Positions 35,901 to 43,137 of a stretch of DNA of 64,000 nucleotides are shown here, piece after piece. The DNA lies in assembly GCA_965229725.1 (NCBI GenBank), contig OZ245923.1, positions 434,001 through 498,000 on the forward strand, given 5' to 3'. Below the pieces are notes generated by a model that worked only from the letters and a program-made list of their open reading frames with translations, was not told the DNA's origin and made no database searches. The DNA comes from Aquirickettsia sp965229725 (lineage in GTDB: Bacteria > Pseudomonadota > Alphaproteobacteria > Rickettsiales > Midichloriaceae). The translations under genes and the position numbers were made by a program. Every line of letters begins with the position of its first letter. Position 1 is the stretch's first letter.

Positions 35901-37741
35901 AAGTCTATTTCCTGAAATAAGGATGAAACTAATTGTTTATACACACCTTTATGAGTAGTTAAGTAAGTTCGTAGTTCCACATTTGAATTAACAACTTCAA
36001 TAAATTTTTGCGCAAGTTCCACATATTTTCCTTCATTTAGGTGCCCTAAGATTTTTTGAGTATCTTCAGGAGTTTTAATTAATATTGAAATAATATCAAA
36101 TACCTGATCCGTACACCCTAAATCCTGGCATAAATTCTTAAGAAATGGAATGTTGTTGACAATGCCTTTTGTTAATTCAGCAGCCATTTCAGGTTTATTT
36201 ACAAATTTTTGCTGCAGTTCAGAGTTTGAGTTTAATAAATTTAATATATCTTCTGTCCAATTAAAAACAGGTTTAGTTCTTATTGATTCTGTTATCTTAG
36301 CTATTTTAGCCACCCCATCATCCTCACGTAATACCAATGGTGCTAAATCTAACACTTCATCTGTAATTCCAAATCCTGTTAGCATATTACGCAGGGGACC
36401 TGAATCTCCTATGGAGTTTTTAGCAAAATTAATTAGTTCTGGCCCATTTGTTTTTAAAACTGTTTTTAGATTTGGATTTGCTGCTTCTATAACATTAGTA
36501 AGATCCTGATCTGGTAAGTAATCCACAACTCTTAACACGTTCTGTGCCAATCGCATGAAATCAGGTGCGATATTATAAGAATTTTGGATTGCTTCGTCTC
36601 TTAATTCTTCTCTACTTTTGTCAGAGCTGTTTTCTTCATGAAACCTAATGTAGTCATCAATATACTTTTGTTGATACAATGGTTCTTGAACATCAACTAC
36701 ATATGCTGCATGCTCTCTTAAAATATCAGAGACATAGACATCAAAATCATCTACTGCTCCATTTTGCGCTATATGAGTTATGATTTTTTCGTGGGTGCTA
36801 CTTATTTTTTCTTGCAATACATTACTGTATTGCTCTTGTAGAATTTTTTGCGCCTCCTGAAGTGATAAAGTGGATGCTTGAGGAGTTAGTACTTCAATCC
36901 TATCAGTGCTAAGTCCTAAAGTTCTTAATTCCTGACGTAATTGAGTTTTTAATGCATCTGAAATTTCAGCTTTTGTAGGGTTTGCATTGAGTAATTTTAT
37001 AGAGTTTTTTAAATTGTAATTTGAGTCACCCAATCTTATATCTGATTTTTCTTTTAGTAATTTAACCAAATCATTTTCATCTTTGATTTCATCTAGTATT
37101 TGGCTTTTTTCATATTTAATAAAATTATCAATAAAAGCCTCTCTATTAAAAGAATTAAGATTAAATTTAAAATAATTATTGACTAGTTCGGTTTTTAATT
37201 TATCTCGTGCACTTTCATCTCCTAATAGGTCAATAGTTGCACCTGTTACTTGCTTTAGAATGTTAGTCTGTTTATTGTCCTGGGTGAATACTAAATCATT
37301 GAGGAGTTCTTTTGTAATCTCTTTGTTTTTTCCTACTTGTTCTAATAAATTAGTTTTTTCAACCAATAGCTTTTGCATTTCAGGTGCAGATGCATTTTCA
37401 TATACCCTATAAAGGCTCAAGATCATTGGTCTGAATGAAAAAGCTTTTATACCAAACGGTCTAGTCAAACATGCAAGCGAAAATTTAATCGTTTCTGCAG
37501 CAATTATAGTAGTTAAGCCAATAGCAGCTATCGGTAGTGCAGTCAACACTCCAACTATAATTTTGCTCCAAGAAGGTAAATTTGAAAATGCCTGATAAGC
37601 AGATTTTATAAATTTTGCTATTGAGAAAATTGGAAAATTATTTAGAAAACTATTGAAACTTTTTACATAACTTTCATATTGTTTAAAATCTTTTCTTCTT
37701 TGCATCATTATTTGTCTATTGTCTATTGGCATTAGCAGCAA
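32942..37741 (-). CDS. Giant pentapeptide-repeat protein with N-terminal membrane segments
   Basis: A 1599-residue protein. Residues about 40-95 contain one or two hydrophobic spans (IIVGVLTALPIAAIGLTTII). Residues about 100-800 are a long helical region. Residues about 835-1035 are a pentapeptide-repeat domain (A(D/N)LXX pattern: FEGANLQNVNFSNAKF, LDLSGINLEGVDLTSV), a right-handed beta helix. The C-terminal 560 residues repeat a module three times, marked by GEKLFGE near 1197, 1327 and 1467, two with GENASSSR, and by SLSQIFYxNxSYT with GGIQxNxxKL. No signal peptide. A large host-directed or membrane scaffold is likely; no enzyme motif is seen. The frame is intact over 4.8 kb. Confidence 0.8.
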   Translation of the reverse strand: MLLMPIDNRQIMMQRRKDFKQYESYVKSFNSFLNNFPIFSIAKFIKSAYQAFSNLPSWSKIIVGVLTALPIAAIGLTTIIAAETIKFSLACLTRPFGIKAFSFRPMILSLYRVYENASAPEMQKLLVEKTNLLEQVGKNKEITKELLNDLVFTQDNKQTNILKQVTGATIDLLGDESARDKLKTELVNNYFKFNLNSFNREAFIDNFIKYEKSQILDEIKDENDLVKLLKEKSDIRLGDSNYNLKNSIKLLNANPTKAEISDALKTQLRQELRTLGLSTDRIEVLTPQASTLSLQEAQKILQEQYSNVLQEKISSTHEKIITHIAQNGAVDDFDVYVSDILREHAAYVVDVQEPLYQQKYIDDYIRFHEENSSDKSREELRDEAIQNSYNIAPDFMRLAQNVLRVVDYLPDQDLTNVIEAANPNLKTVLKTNGPELINFAKNSIGDSGPLRNMLTGFGITDEVLDLAPLVLREDDGVAKIAKITESIRTKPVFNWTEDILNLLNSNSELQQKFVNKPEMAAELTKGIVNNIPFLKNLCQDLGCTDQVFDIISILIKTPEDTQKILGHLNEGKYVELAQKFIEVVNSNVELRTYLTTHKGVYKQLVSSLFQEIDLMRNLKDNNDITNEAFKEILDSGLSALDNSDKFAELIDVSNQIFNITNQYITDNNLGDYSNFTKDDYVKLTKIILQNEALFKLLDENKTALGDFAKLLVEKTPWLKAKKVELLGNVEIDKFIPTLIESGVLKNRANVSAALDRYIGDGYKAVTLAAYVYRGSSVLKNLLTAAPIMSYLSSPSIDVNLSKLIKNQVNSNTSPNSLSGLLQSSGNTELVNLGNTKDLSGITLDDIDFSKIQNVQGFSLVNSNFAKSNFSNVEIQDTSFSSATFQKGVNFEGANLQNVNFSNAKFSAYKIEELYLPRRTETKGQIEQNAIVSFKNATLKNVNFSDINLIKSVSYSNNPKIDFEGAVIDRPTLNSLVSAIRKNPSLEDSINLKGAKVIGDLSELDLSGINLEGVDLTSVSSLKGCSLKDANLKDTNINPELLKEALQIQDVKTDFNAEKFDEIKEAQKQNKESIITGKISRLIVNKLISDGKLVVKDVSQTTLLIEQLNTKLLREIRALPEPEKNSLINLFEANYTNLDKFTIDPNAITHYSDLKQITPQVILNTLYTNAFSDNELSDLNLADALKHEQMKDLIADKIGEKLFGEGQNRGKDFIIIREHLAKVFNQLSPEEKQKLYTTVCAIENDNMVLNTSPECEILINSLKDQYYSMTKYTKAGVVTSGVYLPTSDALDKFTTSNLNQIKVISDLAQINELSKAVGKKIGEKLFGENASSSRVADTQKIITYLTGQIFPHILCELPKVEKEALLNAISSNKDDLVDKLVGDFNKVNMVGMKKVDVNSLSQIFYNNTSYTSLGNVAGGIQLNTTKLNSQDFFDSVKDCVMGKCQSDSSKIEELAEKIGNKLGEKLFGENASSSRKQDIQKIINTLNKVILPSAIDGLSDGQEKENFLKLTDQAIDELVGNYKTSGVVNDKSNGNWSQKIAEQPSLSQIFYDNSSYTTVGMLSGGIQINDRKLADQSFLNKIKGRLQVEAKSPIANSKSR

Positions 37742-37765
37742 ATCCCTTACTTAAGTATTATTATG

Positions 37766-38851
37766 CTAATTCTTATATAATATAAGGTATAATGCAAGTA
37801 GATTTGAAACTATAATGGGGAATGATACTGCTAAATACATGGAAATATTTCCTGATAATCCTAAAGTATGGATAAAATTTGTACTAAAAAAAATAATAAA
37901 TCCCATAGCCAAGCAATATAGAGGTGATAAATCAAATTTTTTTCTGTTTGTTGAGCGATTTATAAAAAAGAAACTTATCATAGACATACTTATAATATAG
38001 AGGGGTGATAATAATTCTTTTATGAAATACAATGAATATTTTGTTGTAGATAGACCAGATTCCTCAGTGATTTTGATAAATTCTAACAATTGAAAAAATG
38101 ATATTGTTTCAATTGTGGCTAAATTTTCAAATATCTGTGATATAGAGATTTTTACAGGTAAAATTATCTCTTTTTCCTTTGTGATATAGAAATTTTTATC
38201 AAATATCATAGGTTCTTTTATCACTATGTCTTCATCACGAAACAAAATTGATTTCGCAAATATTTGGCGCTCTAAGCCACCATTTTTATTAATAAAAAAG
38301 ATTTTAATATCATTCATAGTATTTGAAAGTTGTGAAACCCTCAGAGCATTAATTATCAAACTTTCATTTTTGAGTTTGTTTTTTAGCCATATTCCAGATT
38401 TTGATAAGGATACTAGGCTAGTTTGCTTTTTGAAGTTATGAGCTTCATAATTCTGATATTTTTTTAGTAACATTGAGCCTATAGGATTAATGATTGTGAT
38501 GTTACAGACTCCAAACAGAAAAACTGCTGAAATAACAGGAAGTACAATTTTTAAATTTGATATACCGATGCTTTTGGCCGCAATCAATTCATTGTTTTTA
38601 TTTTTTAGATTAAAATATATGAGGGATGATATAAGAACAATCATTGACGCTGTTTTGCTTAGGCTGCTATAATTTTTCATCAAAGATAATTTCATTACCA
38701 TTGTAAAGCTCAATGAGTACTTTGATGTAATTCTAGAAAGCTCTAGCATATCAAACAAAAATATCACTAAAATAAAGCCAATAAATGTAAATGCAAATAT
38801 TTTTAGGTATTCAAAAAAACTTTTTTTGAAATAAGTATTAGTTAGCAGCAT
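37766..38851 (-). CDS. lptG: LPS export permease of the YjgP/YjgQ family, probably LptG
   Basis: A 361-residue inner-membrane component of the LptB2FG transporter that extracts LPS from the inner membrane. It has the family layout: three N-terminal spans (FTFIGFILVIFLFDMLELSR), a periplasmic beta-jellyroll domain (about 120-260), and three C-terminal spans (PLYIISMSMISFFF, SPLYCLAMGFIIFF, YLAVSFPIIVSNLLALYLIL). LFDMLE in TM1 favours LptG over LptF, but this is not certain. It is divergent from pepA, a neighbourhood common in alphaproteobacteria, where lptF-lptG stand opposite pepA. Its product works on the lipid A made by the lpx genes at 414-3506. Confidence 0.85.
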   Translation of the reverse strand: MLLTNTYFKKSFFEYLKIFAFTFIGFILVIFLFDMLELSRITSKYSLSFTMVMKLSLMKNYSSLSKTASMIVLISSLIYFNLKNKNNELIAAKSIGISNLKIVLPVISAVFLFGVCNITIINPIGSMLLKKYQNYEAHNFKKQTSLVSLSKSGIWLKNKLKNESLIINALRVSQLSNTMNDIKIFFINKNGGLERQIFAKSILFRDEDIVIKEPMIFDKNFYITKEKEIILPVKISISQIFENLATIETISFFQLLEFIKITEESGLSTTKYSLYFIKELLSPLYIISMSMISFFFINRSTNRKKFDLSPLYCLAMGFIIFFSTNFIHTLGLSGNISMYLAVSFPIIVSNLLALYLILYKN

Positions 38852-39049
38852 TAAAAGTTTAGTGAAAAATTAATTAAAATAATAAAATATTTATCTGAAT
38901 ATAAAGCATAAAAACTTCAAGTTTTAATTGCAGGTGCAGATATTTGTGTAATATACATTAACCACACTATAGCATAAAAGTTATTTATTTTATCTTTTTT
39001 TAATGTGTGATATAAAATATCGATTAATAATATTATTCAGGATTGTGCT

Positions 39050-40543
39050 ATGAAGTTTTTATTCAACAAACTCACTTCTATTACTGGGGAAAAGTTTAAC
39101 ATTGTATTTTTATCAGATGTGAAAATTCTTCCATCTTTTCTAAGATTAAATACAAAGGCGGTGACTGAAACATTAAAAATGTTTGAAGATTTTAATTGTA
39201 AGTTTGGAGAAATGTTAGTTGCGACAATAGAAATTGAGAGGGAGATAAAAAGGTTTTTGTTTTGTGGTACTGGTTCAGTAGATCAATTGAATAGAGTCAA
39301 AGCCCAAAAACTAGGTGGCAATATTGCTGATAAATTGAACTCATTGAAAGTATCAGAGGCTGGAATTTTTATAGATAATGATGAGTTAAGAGACAAAGAA
39401 GATTTTTTTGTTGAAAATGTTTGTGAAGGAATAAAATTAAAAAATTATGTTTTTGATAAATATTATGTATCTAAGAAAGATAAGCATAGGATCTATTTAG
39501 AAAAAATAAATATTTATGCTAATAATCCAAGTGTTGAGAAACTTTTTTCTGAAAGAGAAAAAATTATAAATTCAACACATTTTGCAAGAGACCTAGTTTC
39601 TGAACCGGGTAATACTTTAAATCCTGATAGTTTCGTTTTAGTATGCAAAGAGCTAGAAGAGCTTGGTATTAAGGTGAAAGTTATAGATAAAAAAAGTCTA
39701 AAAGAATTAGGTATGAATGCAATACTTGCTGTGGGGCAGGGTAGTGATTTTGGAACCTATGCTATATCAATGGAATGGAATGGTGATAAGTCGTCTAATA
39801 AGGGCGATAGACCTATTGCATTTATAGGTAAAGGAGTAACGTTTGATACTGGCGGTATTAATTTGAAGCCATCAGGGCCCTCAATTACAATGATGAAATA
39901 TGACATGGGGGGGGCTGCTGTAGTAACCGCTTTAATAAAATCTCTTGCACAAAGAAAAGCAAAAATCAATGTTGTAGGTATGATAGGTTTAGCAGAGAAT
40001 ATGCCATCTAGTAGTGCTCAAAGACCTGGTGATGTTATCACCTCCATGTCGGGACAAACTATAGAGGTAGATAATACAGATGCTGAAGGTAGATTACTTT
40101 TGGCAGATGTAATGTGGTATGCCCAAGAAAATTTCAAGCCAAAAATTATGATTGATTTGGCAACCTTAACTGGCGCAATTATTATGGCTCTTGGACATCA
40201 TAATGCTGGAATATTTAGCAATGATGATGATTTAGCAAAACAATTGCATAAAGCAGGGGAGGAAGTTGGAGAAAGAGTTTGGAGACTTCCATTGGATGAA
40301 TTTTATGATGATCTAATTAATTCTAAAATAGCTGACATAAGAAATATTGGAAAAGGTGGGGCTGGCAGTATAACTGCAGCACAATTTTTAAAACGTTTTG
40401 TTCAAAAAGATTGTGCATGGGCGCATATTGATATAGCAGGTGTTAATTGGTTAGATGAAGGTGGAGATTTTTCTCCAAAAGGAGCTACAGGGTATGGAGT
40501 TAGGTTACTTAATGAGTTTTTAATTAGAAATTATGAAAAATAA
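39050..40543 (+). CDS. pepA: Leucyl aminopeptidase (M17)
   Basis: PepA removes N-terminal residues from peptides in the cytoplasm using two metals; in some bacteria it also acts as a DNA-binding cofactor. The 497 residues contain a variable N-terminal domain (1-170) and the catalytic domain with the metal-binding IGKGVTFDTGGINLKPS (about 258-274), YDMGGAAVVT and the signature NTDAEGRLLLADV (about 341-353). LVSEPGNTLNPDSF at about 181-194 is also typical. Length matches the family. It is followed 15 bp later by dksA. Confidence 0.96.
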   Translation: MKFLFNKLTSITGEKFNIVFLSDVKILPSFLRLNTKAVTETLKMFEDFNCKFGEMLVATIEIEREIKRFLFCGTGSVDQLNRVKAQKLGGNIADKLNSLKVSEAGIFIDNDELRDKEDFFVENVCEGIKLKNYVFDKYYVSKKDKHRIYLEKINIYANNPSVEKLFSEREKIINSTHFARDLVSEPGNTLNPDSFVLVCKELEELGIKVKVIDKKSLKELGMNAILAVGQGSDFGTYAISMEWNGDKSSNKGDRPIAFIGKGVTFDTGGINLKPSGPSITMMKYDMGGAAVVTALIKSLAQRKAKINVVGMIGLAENMPSSSAQRPGDVITSMSGQTIEVDNTDAEGRLLLADVMWYAQENFKPKIMIDLATLTGAIIMALGHHNAGIFSNDDDLAKQLHKAGEEVGERVWRLPLDEFYDDLINSKIADIRNIGKGGAGSITAAQFLKRFVQKDCAWAHIDIAGVNWLDEGGDFSPKGATGYGVRLLNEFLIRNYEK

Positions 40544-40558
40544 TACAGGAGTAAAATT

Positions 40559-40984
40559 ATGAGTGAGAAAATTACTGAACTTCCAGCAAACTATAAGCCT
40601 TCAGAAGATGAGGAGTATATGAATGATATGCAATTAGAGTACTTCAGAAGAAAGCTTGTTGCATGGAAGGAAAGTTTGACTAAGGAATCTAAAGAAACTA
40701 TTGATCATTTGAAGCATGAGAGGCTTAATGAGCCTGATATTAATGATAGAGCATCGATTGAATCAGATGTGAACTTTGAACTTAGAACCAGAGATCGCTA
40801 TAGAAAATTAATTGATAAAATTAATGCTGCACTACAAAGAATAAAAACCGGGAGTTATGGATTTTGTGTTAAGAATTTTGAGCCAATAGGATTAAAAAGG
40901 TTAGAAGCAAGGCCTATTGCTACATTAAGTATTAGAGCTCAAGAAGAACACGAGAGAGCTGAAAAAATATATAGTGATGATTAA
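40559..40984 (+). CDS. dksA: RNA polymerase-binding transcription factor DksA
   Basis: DksA enters the RNA polymerase secondary channel and, with (p)ppGpp, adjusts rRNA and other promoters. The 141 residues have the two-helix coiled coil (about 20-105) with D-R-A-S at its tip (NDRASIESDVNFELRTRDR) and the C-terminal globular part YGFCVKNFEPIGLKRLEARPIATLSIRAQEEHE (listed as positions about 99-131). Only one of the four zinc cysteines of E. coli DksA remains (CVKN, and ATLS instead of ATLC), a pattern common in alphaproteobacteria. AGGAG stands 8 bases before ATG. It acts in the same pathway as the HD domain of the gene at 43138. Confidence 0.93.
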   Translation: MSEKITELPANYKPSEDEEYMNDMQLEYFRRKLVAWKESLTKESKETIDHLKHERLNEPDINDRASIESDVNFELRTRDRYRKLIDKINAALQRIKTGSYGFCVKNFEPIGLKRLEARPIATLSIRAQEEHERAEKIYSDD

Positions 40985-41088
40985 TTCTATAATTAATTGC
41001 TCATTATAATGGTTATTTTGCAGATTAAGCAAATTTTGCTTGATTTTTAAGTCATATACCAGTAATTATGGTTTAGCATATTTTAGTG

Positions 41089-41164
41089 GGGCGATTAGCT
41101 CAGCTGGTAGAGCGTCTCGTTTACACCGAGGATGTCGGCAGTTCGACTCTGTCATCGCCCACCA
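41089..41164 (+). tRNA. tRNA-Val (anticodon TAC)
   Basis: The acceptor stem GGGCGAT pairs with ATCGCCC; discriminator A and CCA are encoded at 41161-41164. The anticodon arm CTCGTTTACACCGAG gives TAC. The D loop and T loop (TTCGACT) are normal. It stands 20 bp before tRNA-Asp on the same strand, so the two are likely processed from one transcript. Confidence 0.96.
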
Positions 41165-41184
41165 CTTAATTTTACCTCTGAAAT

Positions 41185-41261
<77 letters not shown>

Positions 41262-41547
41262 CTTTATTTAACTTCTTATAATTTGCTTTTCTTGATTGCT
41301 CTCAATCATCTAAACTTTTCATTCCTTACTAGTTTTTCACATACATCTTGCAAAAAATACTTTCTAAATTAATCTCTCAATTTTGACCTTGCTGGAAACT
41401 GATATAGAGGTTAAAACAGATTTAAGATGGGAAGTAGTTTAGATAGCAAAATCTAATGATTAGAGACTGAAAAGTTTATTAAGATAGTGTTTTTAACTTT
41501 AAAGTTATTGGTGTCCAGAAAAATTGATTTTCAGTCAACATGATCAT

Positions 41548-41568
41548 TGTATCAACGCCTTTGATACA
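41548..41568. repeat. Short perfect inverted repeat
   Basis: TGTATCAA (41548-41555) and TTGATACA (41561-41568) around CGCCT, 8-bp arms. There is no T-run after it on either strand, so it is not an evident terminator. It may be an operator-like site or an IS remnant; a chance match cannot be excluded. Confidence 0.4.
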
Positions 41569-41606
41569 CCTGCTATCAGAGGTGAAGTATTTAAATTTAG
41601 CATGGG

Positions 41607-41741
41607 TCATAGTCTGAAGTGGACCCCGTTTGGCCCCGGATAAATGGCATGCAAGTCCATTTCTCTCATTAATCTTTGGGCTCTCTTATGATTTGCTTCT
41701 ATATTCTCTCTTACCAACATTATTGTTCTTATAGGAGACAT
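41607..41741 (-). pseudogene. IS3-family transposase (OrfB) fragment
   Basis: Read on the minus strand from ATG 41741 to TGA 41607, 44 residues including NIEANHKRAQRLMREMDLHA and IYPGPNG. This matches the region of IS3-family OrfB before the DDE core, where NxKRVxRLMREMGLxAIYP is highly conserved (HTH_21 segment). The rest of the transposase, with the rve catalytic core, is missing, so it is a dead fragment. The reading departs from the family after IYPGPN, probably the deletion junction. Confidence 0.75.
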
Positions 41742-41886
41742 TACTCTAATAATTTTGAAAGGTGGTTTTTAACTATGGTTGTGAGATATAAAAATATAAC
41801 TAAATAGTATATTTTTATAGAGGGGGTTTATTGGTGATATTTTATTAACTTTGAACTATTGTGACAGAAGCTTATGAATTTTTAAA

Positions 41887-41927
41887 AAGCCATGGACTGC
41901 ATATATTAGATATACTATCCATGGCTT
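41887..41927 (-). terminator. Strong intrinsic terminator of virB2
   Basis: AAGCCATGGA (41887-41896) and TCCATGGCTT (41918-41927) form a perfect 10-bp stem around a 21-nt loop that contains a further ATAT/ATAT pairing. On the minus strand it is followed by a T-run and starts 10 bp after the virB2 stop. Confidence 0.85.
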
Positions 41928-41937
41928 AATGGAGTGG

Positions 41938-42339
41938 TTATTTATCAACTTTTAGGGTATTGCATACATTATTATCCCCCTTACTACCATCAGCAAGAAA
42001 TCCAACAACTGTATTTGCTCCAAATAATACACCCATACCAACAGCAACTGCTATAGCCACACCCCAAGTAATTTTACCTAAGAACAAACCTATTGCCATA
42101 GATATGATTACTAATGTAGCTATTGTTTTTCCAGTTGCACCTTGAGCAATTTCAATCACATTGCAAAGCACTTGAGCAATTCCATCTCCCGCATTTGTTG
42201 ACTTTCCTTGTCCTTGTCCTTGTCCTTGTCCTTGTCCTTCGCCATCTGCATAAGATTCGGTACAAAGTAAAAAGTTTGTAGAAAAAACTAGTATAGAAAT
42301 AATCAATATTTTTTTAAAATTTAATAACATCTTGCCCAC
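41938..42339 (-). CDS. virB2: VirB2/TrbC-family type IV secretion pilin
   Basis: The major pilus or channel subunit of the rickettsial vir-homologue T4SS. The 133 residues have a signal peptide (about 1-31, cleavage near SYA-D), then a Gly-Gln run (GQ five times), and the VirB2 core: IAQVLCNVIEIAQGATGKTI, TLVIISMAIGLFLGKITWG and VAVGMGVLFGANTVVGFLA, two hydrophobic helices joined by a short cytoplasmic turn. Two cysteines (C59 in the core, CN in the tail) might form a disulfide. It is alone here, with its own terminator; Rickettsiales usually carry several scattered virB2 copies. Confidence 0.9.
   Translation of the reverse strand: MGKMLLNFKKILIISILVFSTNFLLCTESYADGEGQGQGQGQGQGKSTNAGDGIAQVLCNVIEIAQGATGKTIATLVIISMAIGLFLGKITWGVAIAVAVGMGVLFGANTVVGFLADGSKGDNNVCNTLKVDK
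42206..42235 (-). repeat. Hexanucleotide repeat in virB2 coding for (Gly-Gln)5
   Basis: Five exact copies of CCTTGT on the plus strand (GGACAA? read as ACAAGG on the minus strand) code for alternating Gly and Gln just after the predicted signal cleavage site. Copy number change would alter length by two residues per unit without shifting the frame. Confidence 0.9.
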
Positions 42340-42425
42340 TACGCTAAAGTTTATATTAAATGAATACTAGCATAACTGTTGCAGTTGGCAATATTTTTTT
42401 GAAAATTAATTAGAAAAATTGAAAT

Positions 42426-42500
42426 TGGTTGGGATGGGAGGATTCGAACCTCCGCATGACGGTATCAAAAACCGTTGCCTTACCGCTTGGCTACATCCCA
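42426..42500 (-). tRNA. tRNA-Gln (anticodon TTG)
   Basis: On the minus strand the acceptor stem TGGGATG pairs with CATCCCA; discriminator A and CCA are encoded at the 42426 end. The anticodon arm ACGGTTTTTGATACCGT gives TTG. The D loop AGCCAAGCGGTAAGGC is typical of tRNA-Gln, and the T loop is TTCGAAT. Single gene, upstream of virB2 on the same strand. Confidence 0.96.
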
Positions 42501-42601
42501 ATGAAGTATGTAGGTGATATTATATATGAAATTATTTTTTTCAAGTCTTTATTAGTAATTTTATGCTATAAAAGCATTTTGAACGCATAAGATACTACTT
42601 T

Positions 42602-43027
42602 ATGAATAAAAAAGTAATAAATTACACTCTAGATGAAGTGAAAAAAGTATCTAATGAAATTGCTGCAATGTTAATAAAGCGCAATATTTTATTATTATAT
42701 GGAGATTTAGGTGCTGGTAAAACTACCCTTACCAAAAGTATTGTTGAAAGTTTAGGAGGTAATCCAAAAAATGTAACTAGTCCAACATTCAATTTAGTTC
42801 ATATATATGATACTAAAAAATTTAAAATTTGGCATTTTGATTTATATAGAATTAAATCTGAAAAAGAGTTATTTAACATTGGGATTGAAGATGCCATGAC
42901 AGATGGAATTTTGATTATCGAATGGGGTGAAATTGCAGAAAATCTATTTAGTAAAAATTACTTGAAAGCTCACATAGAATTCGCAGATGATGAATATAAG
43001 AGAAGATTGTTATTAAATTACTATTGA
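42602..43027 (+). CDS. tsaE: tRNA threonylcarbamoyladenosine biosynthesis ATPase TsaE
   Basis: TsaE works with TsaB and TsaD to make t6A at position 37 of ANN-decoding tRNAs. The 141 residues contain the Walker A GDLGAGKTTLTKSIVESLG (about 38-56), the switch-like SPTFNLVHIYD with the conserved Thr, FDLYRIKSEKEL and the LIIEWGEIAENL Walker-B-like block. Length and motif order are those of YjeE. It lies 110 bp upstream of the MFS-HD fusion, on the same strand. Confidence 0.95.
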   Translation: MNKKVINYTLDEVKKVSNEIAAMLIKRNILLLYGDLGAGKTTLTKSIVESLGGNPKNVTSPTFNLVHIYDTKKFKIWHFDLYRIKSEKELFNIGIEDAMTDGILIIEWGEIAENLFSKNYLKAHIEFADDEYKRRLLLNYY

Positions 43028-43061
43028 TTTTATTTTTATAAATTGGTTGAGGAGATGTTTA

Positions 43062-43106
43062 ATGACAAAAAACTTGACTCAGCAAAAAGTAGTAGTAGGC
43101 TTATAA
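43062..43106 (+). other. Possible 14-codon leader ORF before the MFS-HD gene
   Basis: A short frame, MTKNLTQQKVVVGL and stop, has the best ribosome-binding site of the area (GAGGAG, 7 bases upstream) and ends 31 bp before the next gene's ATG. It may be a regulatory leader peptide or the displaced original start of the transporter gene. Its length gives no coding proof. Confidence 0.3.
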
Positions 43107-43137
43107 TTCACTAAGTTGTGAATGAGAATTTTCAATT

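Larger units (their letters stand above)
41262..41937. other. 676-bp gene-poor stretch with IS debris between tRNA-Asp and virB2
   Basis: No intact gene is seen. From left to right it contains about 280 bp of unremarkable AT-rich DNA, an inverted repeat at 41548-41568, an IS3-family transposase fragment at 41607-41741, and the virB2 terminator at 41887-41927. It looks like an eroded insertion site next to tRNA genes, a common landing place of mobile DNA. Confidence 0.7.

Noticed and set aside
41262..41520. Possible gene after tRNA-Asp
   Set aside because: No open frame with protein-like composition on either strand.
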